A DNA stretch of 64,000 nt from the NCBI RefSeq assembly GCF_001263415.1, contig NZ_LGTE01000003.1, forward strand, positions 146,589-210,588. The letters are read 5' to 3'. The DNA comes from Thermincola ferriacetica (GTDB taxonomy: Bacteria; Bacillota; Thermincolia; Thermincolales; Thermincolaceae). Positions 26,784-34,637 of this stretch are shown here, piece by piece (the first letter of the stretch is position 1; each line of letters begins with the position of its first letter). Both the position numbers and the translations under genes were made by a program. Below the pieces are notes generated by a model. The model did not search any database and was not told the origin of the DNA. It worked only from the letters and a program-made list of their open reading frames with translations.

Positions 26784-28745
26784 TCAGCTCCTTTGAATAT
26801 ATTTACCGCCAACGGCACTGCCACGGCCGGGCCATAAGGCAAATATGGTGCCGAACACGGTAACCCAGCCGCCGATCCACATCCATTTAACCAGCGGGTT
26901 GATCAGGATTTTAAAGGTACTGGTACCCTGCTGATCCCAATCCGCCAAAATGAGGTAAAGGTCCTCATCATAACCGCTGTGAATGGCTACCTCCGTGGAC
27001 GGGTTCGGGTGGGTCGGGTAGAATATCCTGGACGGCTCCATAATGCCAAGGTATTTATCACCCTTCCAAACTTCCAACTGGGCATAAACTTCGTCATTTT
27101 TACCCACCTTTCGTTCAGCCAGGCGGTCATATTTAATGTTATATTCCTGAACTTTTACCGATTCACCAAGTTTCAGTGACTTTGGCACCTGAACATCATA
27201 AGTGTGGGAACCAATGATACCAATCAGGATCAGAATCAGGCCAATGTGAATGATATACCCACCATACCTGCGGCGGTTTCTTATCAATAGTTTGCCCGCA
27301 GCCACCGGCATGGCTTCGCCCGTCAGCTTGCGTCTTGCAATTATGCCTTTTACAGTGTCATATATTGTGGCAGCAAGCGCAAAAAATGCTATGCTAAAGG
27401 CCAATACAGCCATTGGTTTCATGCCCATTATTATTGAAATCAGGGCAAAGACTGCCGTAGCTCCTACCGGAACCAGAAAATTCTTCATCAGATTGGCCAT
27501 ACTGGCTTTTCTCCAGGCGATTAACGGGCAGATACCCATCAGGAGGAAAAGAGCCAATCCTAAAGGCGCGTTAACCGCATTGAAGAATGGTATGGAAACG
27601 GTTATTTTCTTACCCGTTACAGCCTCTGATAAAATCGGAAACACAGTCCCCCAGAAGGTAGCAAAAGTGATACCCAGCAGAACCAGGTTGTTGAAAAGGA
27701 AACTGCTTTCCTTGGATATATATGATTCAAACTGTTTTTCTTCTTTCAACATGTGCAGCCGGTCAACCATCAGCCACAGGGAAGCTACTAGCGCACTTAC
27801 CGTAAAGGCCAGGAAGAACTTGCCCAGGTCAGAGTTTCCAAAGGCATGGACGCTGGTCAAGATACCGCTGCGAACCAGGAATGTCCCGAACAGAGTCAGA
27901 ACATAAGTGATAATAATCAGGAGAATGTTCCAGATCTTTAGCATGTTCTTACGTTCCTGGATCATAACTGAATGCAGGAAGGCGCTGCCCGTTAACCAAG
28001 GCATAAAGGATGCGTTTTCAACAGGGTCCCATGCCCAGTAACCGCCCCAGCCCAGTTCCACATAAGCCCATTGACCGCCTGATAAGTTACCTATGGTCAG
28101 GAACAGCCAGGCAATAACAGTCCATCTCCTGGTTACCTTAATCCATGCATCGTCAGTGGTTTTCAGGATTAATCCGGCCATAGAAAAAGCGAAGGGAATC
28201 AAGAATCCTACATAACCAAGATAAGTCGTTACAGGATGTATTACCATCCCCGGATTCTGCAGCATGGGATTAAGCCCCTGCCCCTCCGCCGGAGCAAAGG
28301 CCAGCTTTTCAAAGGGGTTGGTAACAAAGGCCATCATGAATAAAAAGAACGCTGCGTTAATCATCATAATTATGGCAACCCATGGGGTCATTTCTTTCAA
28401 CTTATCGGCCCTTACAACAATAGCGGCATAAATGGCCAGCACCCATACCCAGAGGAGTAAAGAACCCTCATTACCGGCCCACCAAGCCGAAAGTTTATAG
28501 AAAAGGGGCAGGTCAGTACTGGTATAGGAATATACATATTTAATCGAGAAATCACTGACCGCCAATGAATATAACAGGGCTAAAGAAGCTATCGTTGTCA
28601 GCAGAGCAATCCCGTATACTGCGCCTTTTGCGCTGGTTTTCAAACGCTCATTGTCCGTCTTGATGGCCACCGCATTGGCAATTATGACATATAAAGATAA
28701 CCCAAAGGCCAACATAAGGGACAAGTAACCTAAATCCGCTATCAT
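26784..28745 (-). CDS. ccmF: Haem lyase CcmF
   Basis: 653-residue polytopic protein with about 15 helices. The WWD motif reads GWGGYWAWDPVENASFMPW (about residues 226-244), followed by the family stretch TLFGTFLVRSG and SVHAFGNSD. Catalyses attachment of haem from CcmE to CxxCH of apocytochrome c on the outer face of the membrane. Confidence 0.94.
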   Translation of the reverse strand: MIADLGYLSLMLAFGLSLYVIIANAVAIKTDNERLKTSAKGAVYGIALLTTIASLALLYSLAVSDFSIKYVYSYTSTDLPLFYKLSAWWAGNEGSLLLWVWVLAIYAAIVVRADKLKEMTPWVAIIMMINAAFFLFMMAFVTNPFEKLAFAPAEGQGLNPMLQNPGMVIHPVTTYLGYVGFLIPFAFSMAGLILKTTDDAWIKVTRRWTVIAWLFLTIGNLSGGQWAYVELGWGGYWAWDPVENASFMPWLTGSAFLHSVMIQERKNMLKIWNILLIIITYVLTLFGTFLVRSGILTSVHAFGNSDLGKFFLAFTVSALVASLWLMVDRLHMLKEEKQFESYISKESSFLFNNLVLLGITFATFWGTVFPILSEAVTGKKITVSIPFFNAVNAPLGLALFLLMGICPLIAWRKASMANLMKNFLVPVGATAVFALISIIMGMKPMAVLAFSIAFFALAATIYDTVKGIIARRKLTGEAMPVAAGKLLIRNRRRYGGYIIHIGLILILIGIIGSHTYDVQVPKSLKLGESVKVQEYNIKYDRLAERKVGKNDEVYAQLEVWKGDKYLGIMEPSRIFYPTHPNPSTEVAIHSGYDEDLYLILADWDQQGTSTFKILINPLVKWMWIGGWVTVFGTIFALWPGRGSAVGGKYIQRS

Positions 28746-28793
28746 GGTCCCTCCCCTTCCTAATTCGTATTTGGTAATAAATGCCGAACAGAT

Positions 28794-29222
28794 CTATTTT
28801 TTGATTTTCTCGCCAGGGGCCGCACCAGGGGCAACTTTCTCTTCTTCGTATTTGGAAGGACATTTGACTAACAGCTTATCTGCCTGCAATACCCCTTTTT
28901 CATCAAACCTGCCCTCGACGATTACAGGGTATCCTGACTCAAAGTTATCGGGCATAACATCTCGGTATACAACAGGAAGTCTATTCTTTCCATCAGTAAG
29001 TTCAAATTTTAAAATAGGCACGGTGGAATCGTATTTTATCGTATCATTATCTACTTTAGATTCAATCTGTATAAAACCGGGATTTTCCCCGCGGGAATTT
29101 GCCGCCAGGGCTTGTGCTACAGTCATGTTTTCACCCGTTGCGTTCTGCATCCCGGCAGATATCAGGAGTCCAACAGCAATTACAGCTATACCGACAACCA
29201 CTAAGGCTTTCTTGTTTTTCAT
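28794..29222 (-). CDS. ccmE: Haem chaperone CcmE, CxxxY variant
   Basis: 142 residues: N-terminal helix, OB-fold domain (FELTDGKNRLPVVYRDVMPDNF, VIVEGRFDEKGVLQADKLLVKCPSKY). The haem-binding motif is Cys-Pro-Ser-Lys-Tyr near residue 125, in place of the usual His-x-x-x-Tyr. The Cys form is known from archaea and Desulfovibrio-type sulfate reducers and defines a System I variant. Confidence 0.9.
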   Translation of the reverse strand: MKNKKALVVVGIAVIAVGLLISAGMQNATGENMTVAQALAANSRGENPGFIQIESKVDNDTIKYDSTVPILKFELTDGKNRLPVVYRDVMPDNFESGYPVIVEGRFDEKGVLQADKLLVKCPSKYEEEKVAPGAAPGEKIKK

Positions 29223-29243
29223 ACACCCATCTCCCCGTTATAA

Positions 29244-30251
29244 CTACTCTTCATATTCTTCTTCGAGGTCAGCCAGCAACCGGAGGTAAGTTTCCTCGGA
29301 AATGGCGCCGTCAAGAAGCTGCTGCCTTAGTTTTTTCTTCTCTTCAACAAGCAACGGATTTTTCGCTCCTTTGGTCCGGTTGGCTTTAACTGCCTTTTTG
29401 GCCAACCGGTCAATCCTGTCGGCACGCTGCTTATCTTTGTTCTGCATTACGGCATAGGAAATGAAGCCACCCAGTATCAGTACCATAAACCCTGCCGGCA
29501 CCCATATCTTGGCATCTTTAAAGCTTGAGGTAAACTGTACTCCCGACGCCTGTTGTTCCCCGCCGTTGTTGTTATTATTAACCTGCTTTTCAACTGACGG
29601 TTTGGGGTCTGCTTTTTTATATGATACATTAAGAGTAATCTTGTTGTTAGGAGTTTGGTTGCTGTAAACATAATTGTGGTTCACAAATCCGCCACTGTCG
29701 GTATTTGTACTGCTCGGCGCCGGGTCTATCTTAAAGTTTTCGGCTTTCAGCGGCTGCTGTACCGATACGGTCAGGCTATCAATTTTGTAACTGGGCTGGT
29801 AAGAGAAAGTGAATTTTTTGTCAACAGAACCTTCTATCGGGTTGTAATAGTACTCCAGGAATACCGGGTATTCTTCCCCAGGGGCAATTGACCTGGTAGT
29901 TTTCCAAGTCAGTTCAATCCAGTCACCCTTATCTTTTTGCTCATAAGGCTGGCAGCTATGGCCCCCATTGACAATTTCGCAGGCCATACCTATTTCCAGG
30001 TCTTTTCCTTTAGGGATGTTCCATTTAACTTCCCCTTTAAAGGGTGAATCGGAGGCATTGACCATAGTACCTTCCAAAATTACCAGCACCCTTGGGTCAT
30101 CATATTCAGGCCAAACACTTACCTTTAAGTTCTTGAATTCCATTTGTTCGTCCCCTGCCCATGCGGCGGCAGGTATGAAACTCAATACCGTTACTAATAC
30201 CAGGACGCTTGTTACTACCGGCCTAATTAATGTTTTAAAGATCCTTTGCAT
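29244..30251 (-). CDS. First gene of ccm operon: secreted/membrane accessory protein
   Basis: 335 residues: signal peptide (1-31), beta-rich extracytoplasmic domain containing a Cys pair (ACEIVNGGHSCQPYE), an Asn/Gly linker (NNNNGG), one helix (about 252-270) and a cytoplasmic basic/acidic tail with a SHOCT-like end (LRQQLLDGAISEETYLRLLADLEEEYEE). Same architecture as 24851-25843. Its promoter carries two of the TACTAC-N5-GTAGTA palindromes. I do not recognise a function; a redox or haem role is inferred from the operon. Confidence 0.72.
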   Translation of the reverse strand: MQRIFKTLIRPVVTSVLVLVTVLSFIPAAAWAGDEQMEFKNLKVSVWPEYDDPRVLVILEGTMVNASDSPFKGEVKWNIPKGKDLEIGMACEIVNGGHSCQPYEQKDKGDWIELTWKTTRSIAPGEEYPVFLEYYYNPIEGSVDKKFTFSYQPSYKIDSLTVSVQQPLKAENFKIDPAPSSTNTDSGGFVNHNYVYSNQTPNNKITLNVSYKKADPKPSVEKQVNNNNNGGEQQASGVQFTSSFKDAKIWVPAGFMVLILGGFISYAVMQNKDKQRADRIDRLAKKAVKANRTKGAKNPLLVEEKKKLRQQLLDGAISEETYLRLLADLEEEYEE

Positions 30252-30316
30252 TTTTCTCCCCCCAAAATTTTGATTAAAAGGATGTTAGTTTGGCCAATAC
30301 TTACAGCCGATCCCTC

Positions 30317-30368
30317 TACTACTAATCGTAGTATATTCCAGCAAAATAAATTACTACTTTTAGTAGTA
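30317..30368 (-). promoter_or_regulatory. Two TACTAC-N5-GTAGTA operators in the ccm leader
   Basis: TACTAC-TAATC-GTAGTA at 30317-30333 and TACTAC-TTTTA-GTAGTA at 30352-30368, 35 bp apart start to start. Both have perfect 6-bp arms. The second lies 13 bp downstream of the ccm -10 box, around the expected transcript start. Confidence 0.75.
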
Positions 30369-30381
30369 CTATGTCGAATTC

Positions 30382-30410
30382 ATTGTACACTATTCCTGTA
30401 GGTTTAGCAA
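30382..30410 (-). promoter_or_regulatory. Sigma-A promoter of the ccm operon
   Basis: On the minus strand TTGCTA (30410-30405), 17-bp spacer, TACAAT (30387-30382). The operators lie directly downstream. Confidence 0.65.
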
Positions 30411-30460
30411 TACTTTATTTAAAAAATATCAAATGAAAAAATTTTCTTGGATTTTGGGGC

Positions 30461-30515
30461 TTGTTTAACAAACTTCAATATAATATAATTTACATTGGTA
30501 CTACGTTTTGTAGTA
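30461..30515 (+). promoter_or_regulatory. Promoter and operator of the cupredoxin gene
   Basis: TTGTTT (30461-30466), 17-bp spacer, TATAAT (30484-30489), then nine bases and the palindrome TACTAC-GTTTT-GTAGTA (30499-30515), placed over the start of transcription as expected for a repressor. Confidence 0.78.
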
Positions 30516-30540
30516 TTATCTTTTTTTAGGAGGGTTATAA

Positions 30541-30987
30541 ATGGGTAAAAAAAAGGGTACCACAAAAAAAGCCCGTTCCAGGCGAAATAATAAGCAAAAA
30601 TTGATTCCCCTGGTTATTATGGCTATTGGAATTGTCGGACTTGCCGTCTGGATTGTCGCATCGGCAGCCAGGTCCGGTAGTGGCGCCGGTACGGGGCCGG
30701 CCGTGGCGGCCAAAGTGACGGACGGTGTCCAGGAAATTTCTATGGATCTCAGCCCTGCCGGTTACAGCCCTAATAATATTACCGTGAAAAAAGGCATTCC
30801 AGTAAAGATTAATACTAATGCCACAGCCGATGCCGGTTGTGTAAGGGGTATCATGATTCCTGATTTCAACATTAACGTAGCCCTTGATGTTGGTTCTGAC
30901 TCCTTTACCTTTACGCCTGACAAGACAGGCACCTTTGAATTTACCTGTCAGATGAAGATGTCCAGGGGAACAATCACGGTTATTTAA
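30541..30987 (+). CDS. Membrane-anchored cupredoxin-like protein
   Basis: 148 residues: basic N-terminus, one helix (about 21-42), Gly/Ala linker and a cupredoxin domain of about 95 residues. Potential copper ligands are Cys in TADAGCVRG and the C-terminal FTCQMKMSRG (Cys, then Met two residues later), a pattern seen in Firmicute cupredoxins associated with copper P-type ATPases. AGGAGGGTTATAA precedes the ATG. Predicted to bind copper on the outer face of the membrane. Regulated by the shared 17-bp palindrome. Confidence 0.82.
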   Translation: MGKKKGTTKKARSRRNNKQKLIPLVIMAIGIVGLAVWIVASAARSGSGAGTGPAVAAKVTDGVQEISMDLSPAGYSPNNITVKKGIPVKINTNATADAGCVRGIMIPDFNINVALDVGSDSFTFTPDKTGTFEFTCQMKMSRGTITVI

Positions 30988-31126
30988 TAATTCCACCAAA
31001 ATAATGGGGCTGTGATACTTCCACATGCATAACTATTGGGCAAATGATAATAAAAGCAAATCATTGATAAACTCCGAAAATGATGATAAATGCCCTTTCT
31101 TTTGTTAATTCAGCCGATTTTGATAT

Positions 31127-31181
31127 TTGTCTTTTGAATAACCCGGTTCTATAATTAGCATAGTTACTACTTGTTGTAGTA
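31127..31181 (+). promoter_or_regulatory. Promoter and operator upstream of the Met-rich protein gene
   Basis: TTGTCT (31127-31132), 17-bp spacer, TATAAT (31150-31155), nine bases, then TACTAC-TTGTT-GTAGTA (31165-31181). Spacing from -10 to operator is identical to the cupredoxin promoter. The leader to the next gene is about 260 nt and includes a CCTGC-N7-GCAGG hairpin at 31204-31220. Confidence 0.72.
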
Positions 31182-31239
31182 AAGTTTTAAGTTAACATGA
31201 AGCCTGCTTTTTTTGCAGGTGATTTTTTACAATATTGTC

Positions 31240-31256
31240 TACTATCACGCGTAGTA
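31240..31256 (+). promoter_or_regulatory. Fifth copy of the palindrome, one mismatch
   Basis: TACTAT-CACGC-GTAGTA in the leader of the Met-rich protein gene, 75 bp after the fourth copy. No convincing promoter of its own. The rest of 31257-31441 holds no gene that I can support, only a weak GGAGGTGATG followed by a stop two codons later at 31365-31380. Confidence 0.6.
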
Positions 31257-31441
31257 CTATCTGGATTCCTGATAGTTCAGGCCTATTCTGGTAATGTCAA
31301 ACATTATGTTACAAAATTATCTGGTCTTTATATTATCAGGTATTCCAACTAAATAACCGATATGGAGGTGATGCAATAAGCACCAAAAAGGTTTTCGCCA
31401 ACAAATTACTAAAAATCAAACTTATTGAGGAGGTCTTTCTT

Positions 31442-31789
31442 ATGAAGAAGAAATTATTAACTGGTATCATAGCGGCAACATTGATGGTTGCTTTCGCCAT
31501 TCCGGCTTTCGCAGCCATTTCCGACAGCCAGAAGAAAGAAATCAACAACCTGCTTGAACAAATTGCTTCTTTGCGTAAGCAAGTCGTCGAAAAGTATGTT
31601 GAAGCCGGTAAATTGACTAAGGAACAGGGCGAACAAATTAAAAAGAATATTGACCAAGCTACCAAATACCAGAAAGAGAACGACTTATTAGGACCCGGTT
31701 TCGGATGCGGCGGCCCGGGCATGATGGGCGGCTATAATATGATGGGCGGCTATAACATGATGGGTGGCTATAACGCCAATACCATTTAA
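31442..31789 (+). CDS. DUF2680-like secreted protein with Met-Met-Gly-Gly-Tyr-Asn repeats
   Basis: 115 residues: signal peptide (1-23, cleavage after AFA), a helical region (about 26-80) like DUF2680 proteins with KLTKEQGEQIKKNIDQ, and a Gly/Met-rich tail with three MMGGYN repeats after GCGGPGM. Clustered methionines outside the membrane often bind Cu(I). GAGGAGG is seven bases ahead of the ATG. The copper role is inferred from composition and the neighbours (cupredoxin, CsoR). Confidence 0.78.
   Translation: MKKKLLTGIIAATLMVAFAIPAFAAISDSQKKEINNLLEQIASLRKQVVEKYVEAGKLTKEQGEQIKKNIDQATKYQKENDLLGPGFGCGGPGMMGGYNMMGGYNMMGGYNANTI
31721..31774 (+). repeat. Three tandem 18-bp coding repeats (MMGGYN)
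   Basis: Units 31721-31738, 31739-31756 and 31757-31774, each ATGATGGGYGGCTATAAY, nearly identical at DNA level, so a recent expansion. Confidence 0.9.
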
Positions 31790-31855
31790 CTTTAGTTGAG
31801 TTGTACTTACAAAATAAATTATCCCCCACAAAAAAATAATACTTTATCTCTGTGC

Positions 31856-31882
31856 AGAGAGCCACAAAGGCTCTCTTTTTTT
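31856..31882 (+). terminator. Rho-independent terminator after the Met-rich gene
   Basis: AGAGAGCC (31856-31863), ACAAA loop, GGCTCTCT (31869-31876) and seven T. Confidence 0.9.
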
Positions 31883-31887
31883 ATCGA

Positions 31888-31937
31888 AAAAAATGAAAGA
31901 AAACAGGTGGTATACTTTCTTGGAAAATATACCACCT
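31888..31937 (-). terminator. Terminator of the SHOCT-protein gene
   Basis: AGGTGGTATA (31905-31914) pairs with TATACCACCT (31928-31937); on the minus strand the stem is followed by a T-rich tail. Confidence 0.75.
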
Positions 31938-31946
31938 TAGCCTTGA

Positions 31947-32219
31947 TTATTTCTTCAGGTCCTCAATCATCTGCCGGTATTGTTCTCTTGTAATTTCACC
32001 CTTTGCGTAGCGCTGGCGGAGGATCTCTTCGGCGCTGTCAGTATGTCCGGGGTATCCGTGCTCCCGCGGTCCATGACATGCTCCCAATCCTGCTCCCCGC
32101 AAGAACCTGGCAGCGACATAAAGTATTATTACCCAAAATACTATCTGTAAAATCATACCTATTCCCATCATCCACCAATCCCCTCCGACGTACGGACCGT
32201 AAAACCAGCGTCCCATCAT
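31947..32219 (-). CDS. SHOCT-domain membrane protein
   Basis: 90 residues: Trp/Gly/Met-rich N-terminus, one helix (about 17-40), His/Gly/Cys linker (GACHGPREHGYPGH) and a C-terminal SHOCT domain (AEEILRQRYAKGEITREQYRQMIEDLKK region). The His-rich linker may bind metal. SHOCT proteins of this size are common near copper and redox loci. Confidence 0.82.
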   Translation of the reverse strand: MMGRWFYGPYVGGDWWMMGIGMILQIVFWVIILYVAARFLRGAGLGACHGPREHGYPGHTDSAEEILRQRYAKGEITREQYRQMIEDLKK

Positions 32220-32395
32220 AGTCTTGTCATCTCCTTAACAGTTTTGTTTCTTTTAATTTAACTCTTATTTTTGACCAAAACGAGGCAAAATTATGAACAA
32301 TATGTGAAATTTATTAAAAACACTCCCCTATTTTCAAGGCCCCATAGCAGTAGTATAATAATTTTATAATTGTTATTGAGGAAGGAGAAGGCTCA

Positions 32396-32848
32396 TTGAT
32401 CTATAGAAAAGCAAAGATAACCGATGTGGAAGACATCCATGCCCTGCTGGCCCATTATGCCGGTGAAGGGTTAATGCTCGCCCGCCCCAGGTCAAAATTG
32501 TACGAAAGTATCCGGGAATTTTCAGTAGCCGAGAAAGATGGGAAAATTGTCGGCGCCGGCTCCCTGCACATCATCTGGGAAGACCTGGCTGAAGTCCGGG
32601 CACTGGCGGTAGCGCCGGAATACAGAGAAAAAGGCATAGGCAGGACCCTGGTCAACATTTTTTTGGAGGAAGCACGTAACCTTGGCATCCCTAAAGTTTT
32701 TACCCTCACTTACCAACGGGGTTTTTTTGAAAAATGTGGTTTTCGGCTTATTTCCAAGGACGTTTTGCCCCACAAAGTATGGAAAGAGTGTATTGATTGT
32801 CCCAAGTTTCCCAACTGCGACGAAAATGCCTTGGTCATAGATTTGTGA
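32396..32848 (+). CDS. GNAT N-acetyltransferase, ArgA-like
   Basis: 150 residues from a TTG start (32396) with GGAG at correct spacing. GNAT core: EVRALAVAPEYREKGIGRTLV (acetyl-CoA loop) and FFEKCGFR. The C-terminal CIDCPKFPNCDE is typical of short clostridial N-acetylglutamate synthase-like proteins. May make N-acetylglutamate for arginine synthesis; not certain. Confidence 0.82.
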   Translation: MIYRKAKITDVEDIHALLAHYAGEGLMLARPRSKLYESIREFSVAEKDGKIVGAGSLHIIWEDLAEVRALAVAPEYREKGIGRTLVNIFLEEARNLGIPKVFTLTYQRGFFEKCGFRLISKDVLPHKVWKECIDCPKFPNCDENALVIDL

Positions 32849-32933
32849 AATTCAGTTAGTCATACAAAAACGATGGAACTTTATTCCACCGCTTTTCCAT
32901 TTACCATCGCGCTAAAAAAAGGACTTATGTGAT

Positions 32934-33173
32934 TTAAGAGAGACTGACGGGACGAACAAACGCATTGTCAACCAAATCAGGGTCAAAAAATATCGGTGCA
33001 TTTGGTGAGTTATTCAGGCTTATGTCTCCCGCACTAAATGCTCCGGCCACCTTGTTTTTGGTTTCGCTCTGCGGGGTCGTTAACAGGGTATCACCAATGT
33101 TTATCATAGCTGTTCCAGCACTGCTGTTGACTTTATAACCGCCAAGGTTGATAATTACCCCAACTCCAGGCAA
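32934..33173 (-). CDS. Spore germination protein, GerPA/GerPF family (copy 2)
   Basis: About 79 residues. A TTG start at 33173 is preferred to GTG 33182 because AGGTGA lies five bases upstream and the protein then begins LPGVGVIIN like its paralogue. Family pattern: VNIGDxL...TPQS-TKN...GAFSAGD. GerP proteins are needed for passage of germinants through the spore coat. Confidence 0.78.
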   Translation of the reverse strand: MPGVGVIINLGGYKVNSSAGTAMINIGDTLLTTPQSETKNKVAGAFSAGDISLNNSPNAPIFFDPDLVDNAFVRPVSLS

Positions 33174-33223
33174 AATTCTCACCTCTTTATAAATATTTCC
33201 TGGTCCCGTTGTATCGGAAGAAA

Positions 33224-33463
33224 TTAAGAAACGCTTACCGGCCTTACAGTGGAACTGTCAATTACATCCGGGTCACTGAAAACAGGCGTGCTGGGGGCAT
33301 TATTCAAAGTACCGTCGCCGGCGCTGAAAGGACCCGCCACCAGGTTTTTCGTTACGCTTTGTGGCGTGGTGATCAAATTATCACCGATATTGACTGAAGC
33401 CGTGCCGGTCATGCTGTTTATTTTAAAAGCCCCGATATTAATAACAACCCCAAAACCGGGCAA
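33224..33463 (-). CDS. Spore germination protein, GerPA/GerPF family (copy 1)
   Basis: 79 residues, TTG start with AAAGGAGTG upstream. About 60 percent like the next gene by eye (ASVNIGDNLITTPQSVTKN, GPFSAGDGTLNN). A tandem pair without the rest of a gerP operon. Shows that the organism forms spores. Confidence 0.78.
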   Translation of the reverse strand: MPGFGVVINIGAFKINSMTGTASVNIGDNLITTPQSVTKNLVAGPFSAGDGTLNNAPSTPVFSDPDVIDSSTVRPVSVS

Positions 33464-33557
33464 GACTATCCACTCCTTTCTCCGGCCATATCTTATTGTA
33501 TGCTATAACTAACTATTTTGACAGGATGTTCTTTTTAGTTATCTTTCGTTCAAAAGG

Positions 33558-33581
33558 CAAAAAGAAAGAGCCTTACGGCTC
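33558..33581 (-). terminator. Terminator of csoR
   Basis: GAGCC-TTAC-GGCTC (33568-33581) with a T-rich tail on the minus strand. Confidence 0.65.
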
Positions 33582-33632
33582 CACGATTTAAAGTGATAAT
33601 ATAAATGAGAATTTTAGTTTTAAGAATACGGC

Positions 33633-33905
33633 CTATTTTATAAATTTGGAAATGACATCCACGAGCTCCTCTATACGCTCGTCGCCCTCACCTTTTCTGA
33701 TGGCTGCCGAAACACAGCCCCTGGTATGGGATTCAATTATTGACAAGCCAATTTTATTAATTCTGGCCTTTACTGCCGCCAACTGTATAAGCAGGTCAAC
33801 ACAATAACGGTCTTCTTCGACCATTTTGGCTATACCACGAATTTGACCCTCCACAGTTTTTAAACCGTTGAGTAGGTTTTTCTTAAATTTTTCCGGCCTA
33901 TCCAA
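33633..33905 (-). CDS. csoR: CsoR-type copper-sensing repressor
   Basis: 90 residues from TTG 33905 (then DRPEKFKKNLLNGLKTVEGQIRGI). A longer frame up to 33980 exists, but a TTGACA/TACAAT promoter lies inside it. The Cu(I) ligand set of CsoR is intact: Cys in DRYCVDLL, then His 25 residues later and Cys four after that (ESHTRGC). Tetrameric helical repressor released from DNA by Cu(I). CsoR operators are GC-rich, so CsoR is not an obvious owner of the TACTAC-N5-GTAGTA sites nearby. Confidence 0.87.
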   Translation of the reverse strand: MDRPEKFKKNLLNGLKTVEGQIRGIAKMVEEDRYCVDLLIQLAAVKARINKIGLSIIESHTRGCVSAAIRKGEGDERIEELVDVISKFIK

Positions 33906-33950
33906 AGATACCTGACGCTCCTTTACAACCCACCGGGGGGATTTTTTTTT

Positions 33951-33980
33951 ATTGTACAACCTGGGGTTTAAGCTTGTCAA
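33951..33980 (-). promoter_or_regulatory. Promoter of csoR
   Basis: TTGACA (33980-33975), 18-bp spacer, TACAAT (33956-33951). Followed by a CCCCCCGGTGGG stretch that might hold a CsoR site. Confidence 0.55.
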
Positions 33981-34003
33981 ATGCTTATATTTTTCAGTTT
34001 TAT

Positions 34004-34032
34004 CTGTTAATTTTTTCCGGATGTGGTATAAT
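34004..34032 (+). promoter_or_regulatory. Promoter of the MNT/HEPN locus, duplicated at 36105
   Basis: CTGTTA (34004-34009), 17 bp, TATAAT (34027-34032) in the context CCGGATGTGGTATAAT. The same block with few changes occurs at 36105-36133. Confidence 0.6.
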
Positions 34033-34056
34033 ATTTTTAAATAAATACTTTAAGTG

Positions 34057-34157
34057 AGGTATTGCTGTATCACCAAAAAAGCTGCATACATGAATTTTTC
34101 TGGGAGCACAACGTAGCCAAACTTGACGAAGATTCAGTTTCCTTTAAGAGAGGATGA
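34057..34157 (+). pseudogene. Remnant of a DUF6922-like antitoxin gene
   Basis: The translation HEFFWEHNVAKLDED matches HKFFWEHNPAELDEK of the gene at 36171, and the leader AAGCTGCATA is shared. Here the frame is broken near the start and stops after about 22 residues. Promoter and 5' end are a duplicate of the 36105 locus that is now joined to the MNT gene. Confidence 0.65.
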
Positions 34158-34163
34158 CGTCTA

Positions 34164-34637
34164 TTGTTTAAGAAAAAAAAAACATACCTGACTGATGCGG
34201 AAAAACAAAAACTGGCTGAAATACTGGCTGCCGAACCGGCCGTTGAACTGGCTTATATTTACGGTTCTTTCGCCACAGGATTGGCCAATAAAGACAGTGA
34301 TGTGGATGTAGGTGTCTTAGTAAAACCGGAATATGAAAATACAGTGGATTTCAGTTTTGAGTGTTCGTTGGCCTTGAAACTGGAACAAGCAATTGGCAGA
34401 GACATTGACCTGCGGGTAATTAACAAAGCTCCTGTTTTTGCCCAGTACCAGGTTATTTACCCCAACGAGCTTCTATTTGCAGCCAATGATCAGACACGGG
34501 TCAATTTTGAAACCTACGTCATTTCACGTTACCTTGATATGAAGTATTACTGGGATTTGTACGATAAATACAGGAGTCTCCGCCTGAAAAGAGGTGAGTT
34601 CGGTGCTGGATTTGAACGTGATAAAGGCGCGTCTTGA
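34164..34637 (+). CDS. MNT-type nucleotidyltransferase (MntA-like antitoxin)
   Basis: 157 residues from TTG 34164 with GAGG upstream. Minimal nucleotidyltransferase motif GSFATGLANKDSDVDVGVLV (GSxxxG, DxD) and the third acidic residue in DIDLRVIN. MntA proteins AMPylate and neutralise HEPN RNases. The overlapping HEPN partner gene is broken, so this antitoxin may be an orphan. Confidence 0.82.
   Translation: MFKKKKTYLTDAEKQKLAEILAAEPAVELAYIYGSFATGLANKDSDVDVGVLVKPEYENTVDFSFECSLALKLEQAIGRDIDLRVINKAPVFAQYQVIYPNELLFAANDQTRVNFETYVISRYLDMKYYWDLYDKYRSLRLKRGEFGAGFERDKGAS

Noticed and set aside
31365..31380. GGAGGTGATG followed by CAA TAA as a leader peptide
   Set aside because: The frame is only a few codons long and the spacing between the ribosome-binding site and ATG is too short; chance is likely.
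33906..33980. 25-residue N-terminal extension of CsoR
   Set aside because: It contains a TTGACA-18-TACAAT promoter and family members begin near TTG 33905.
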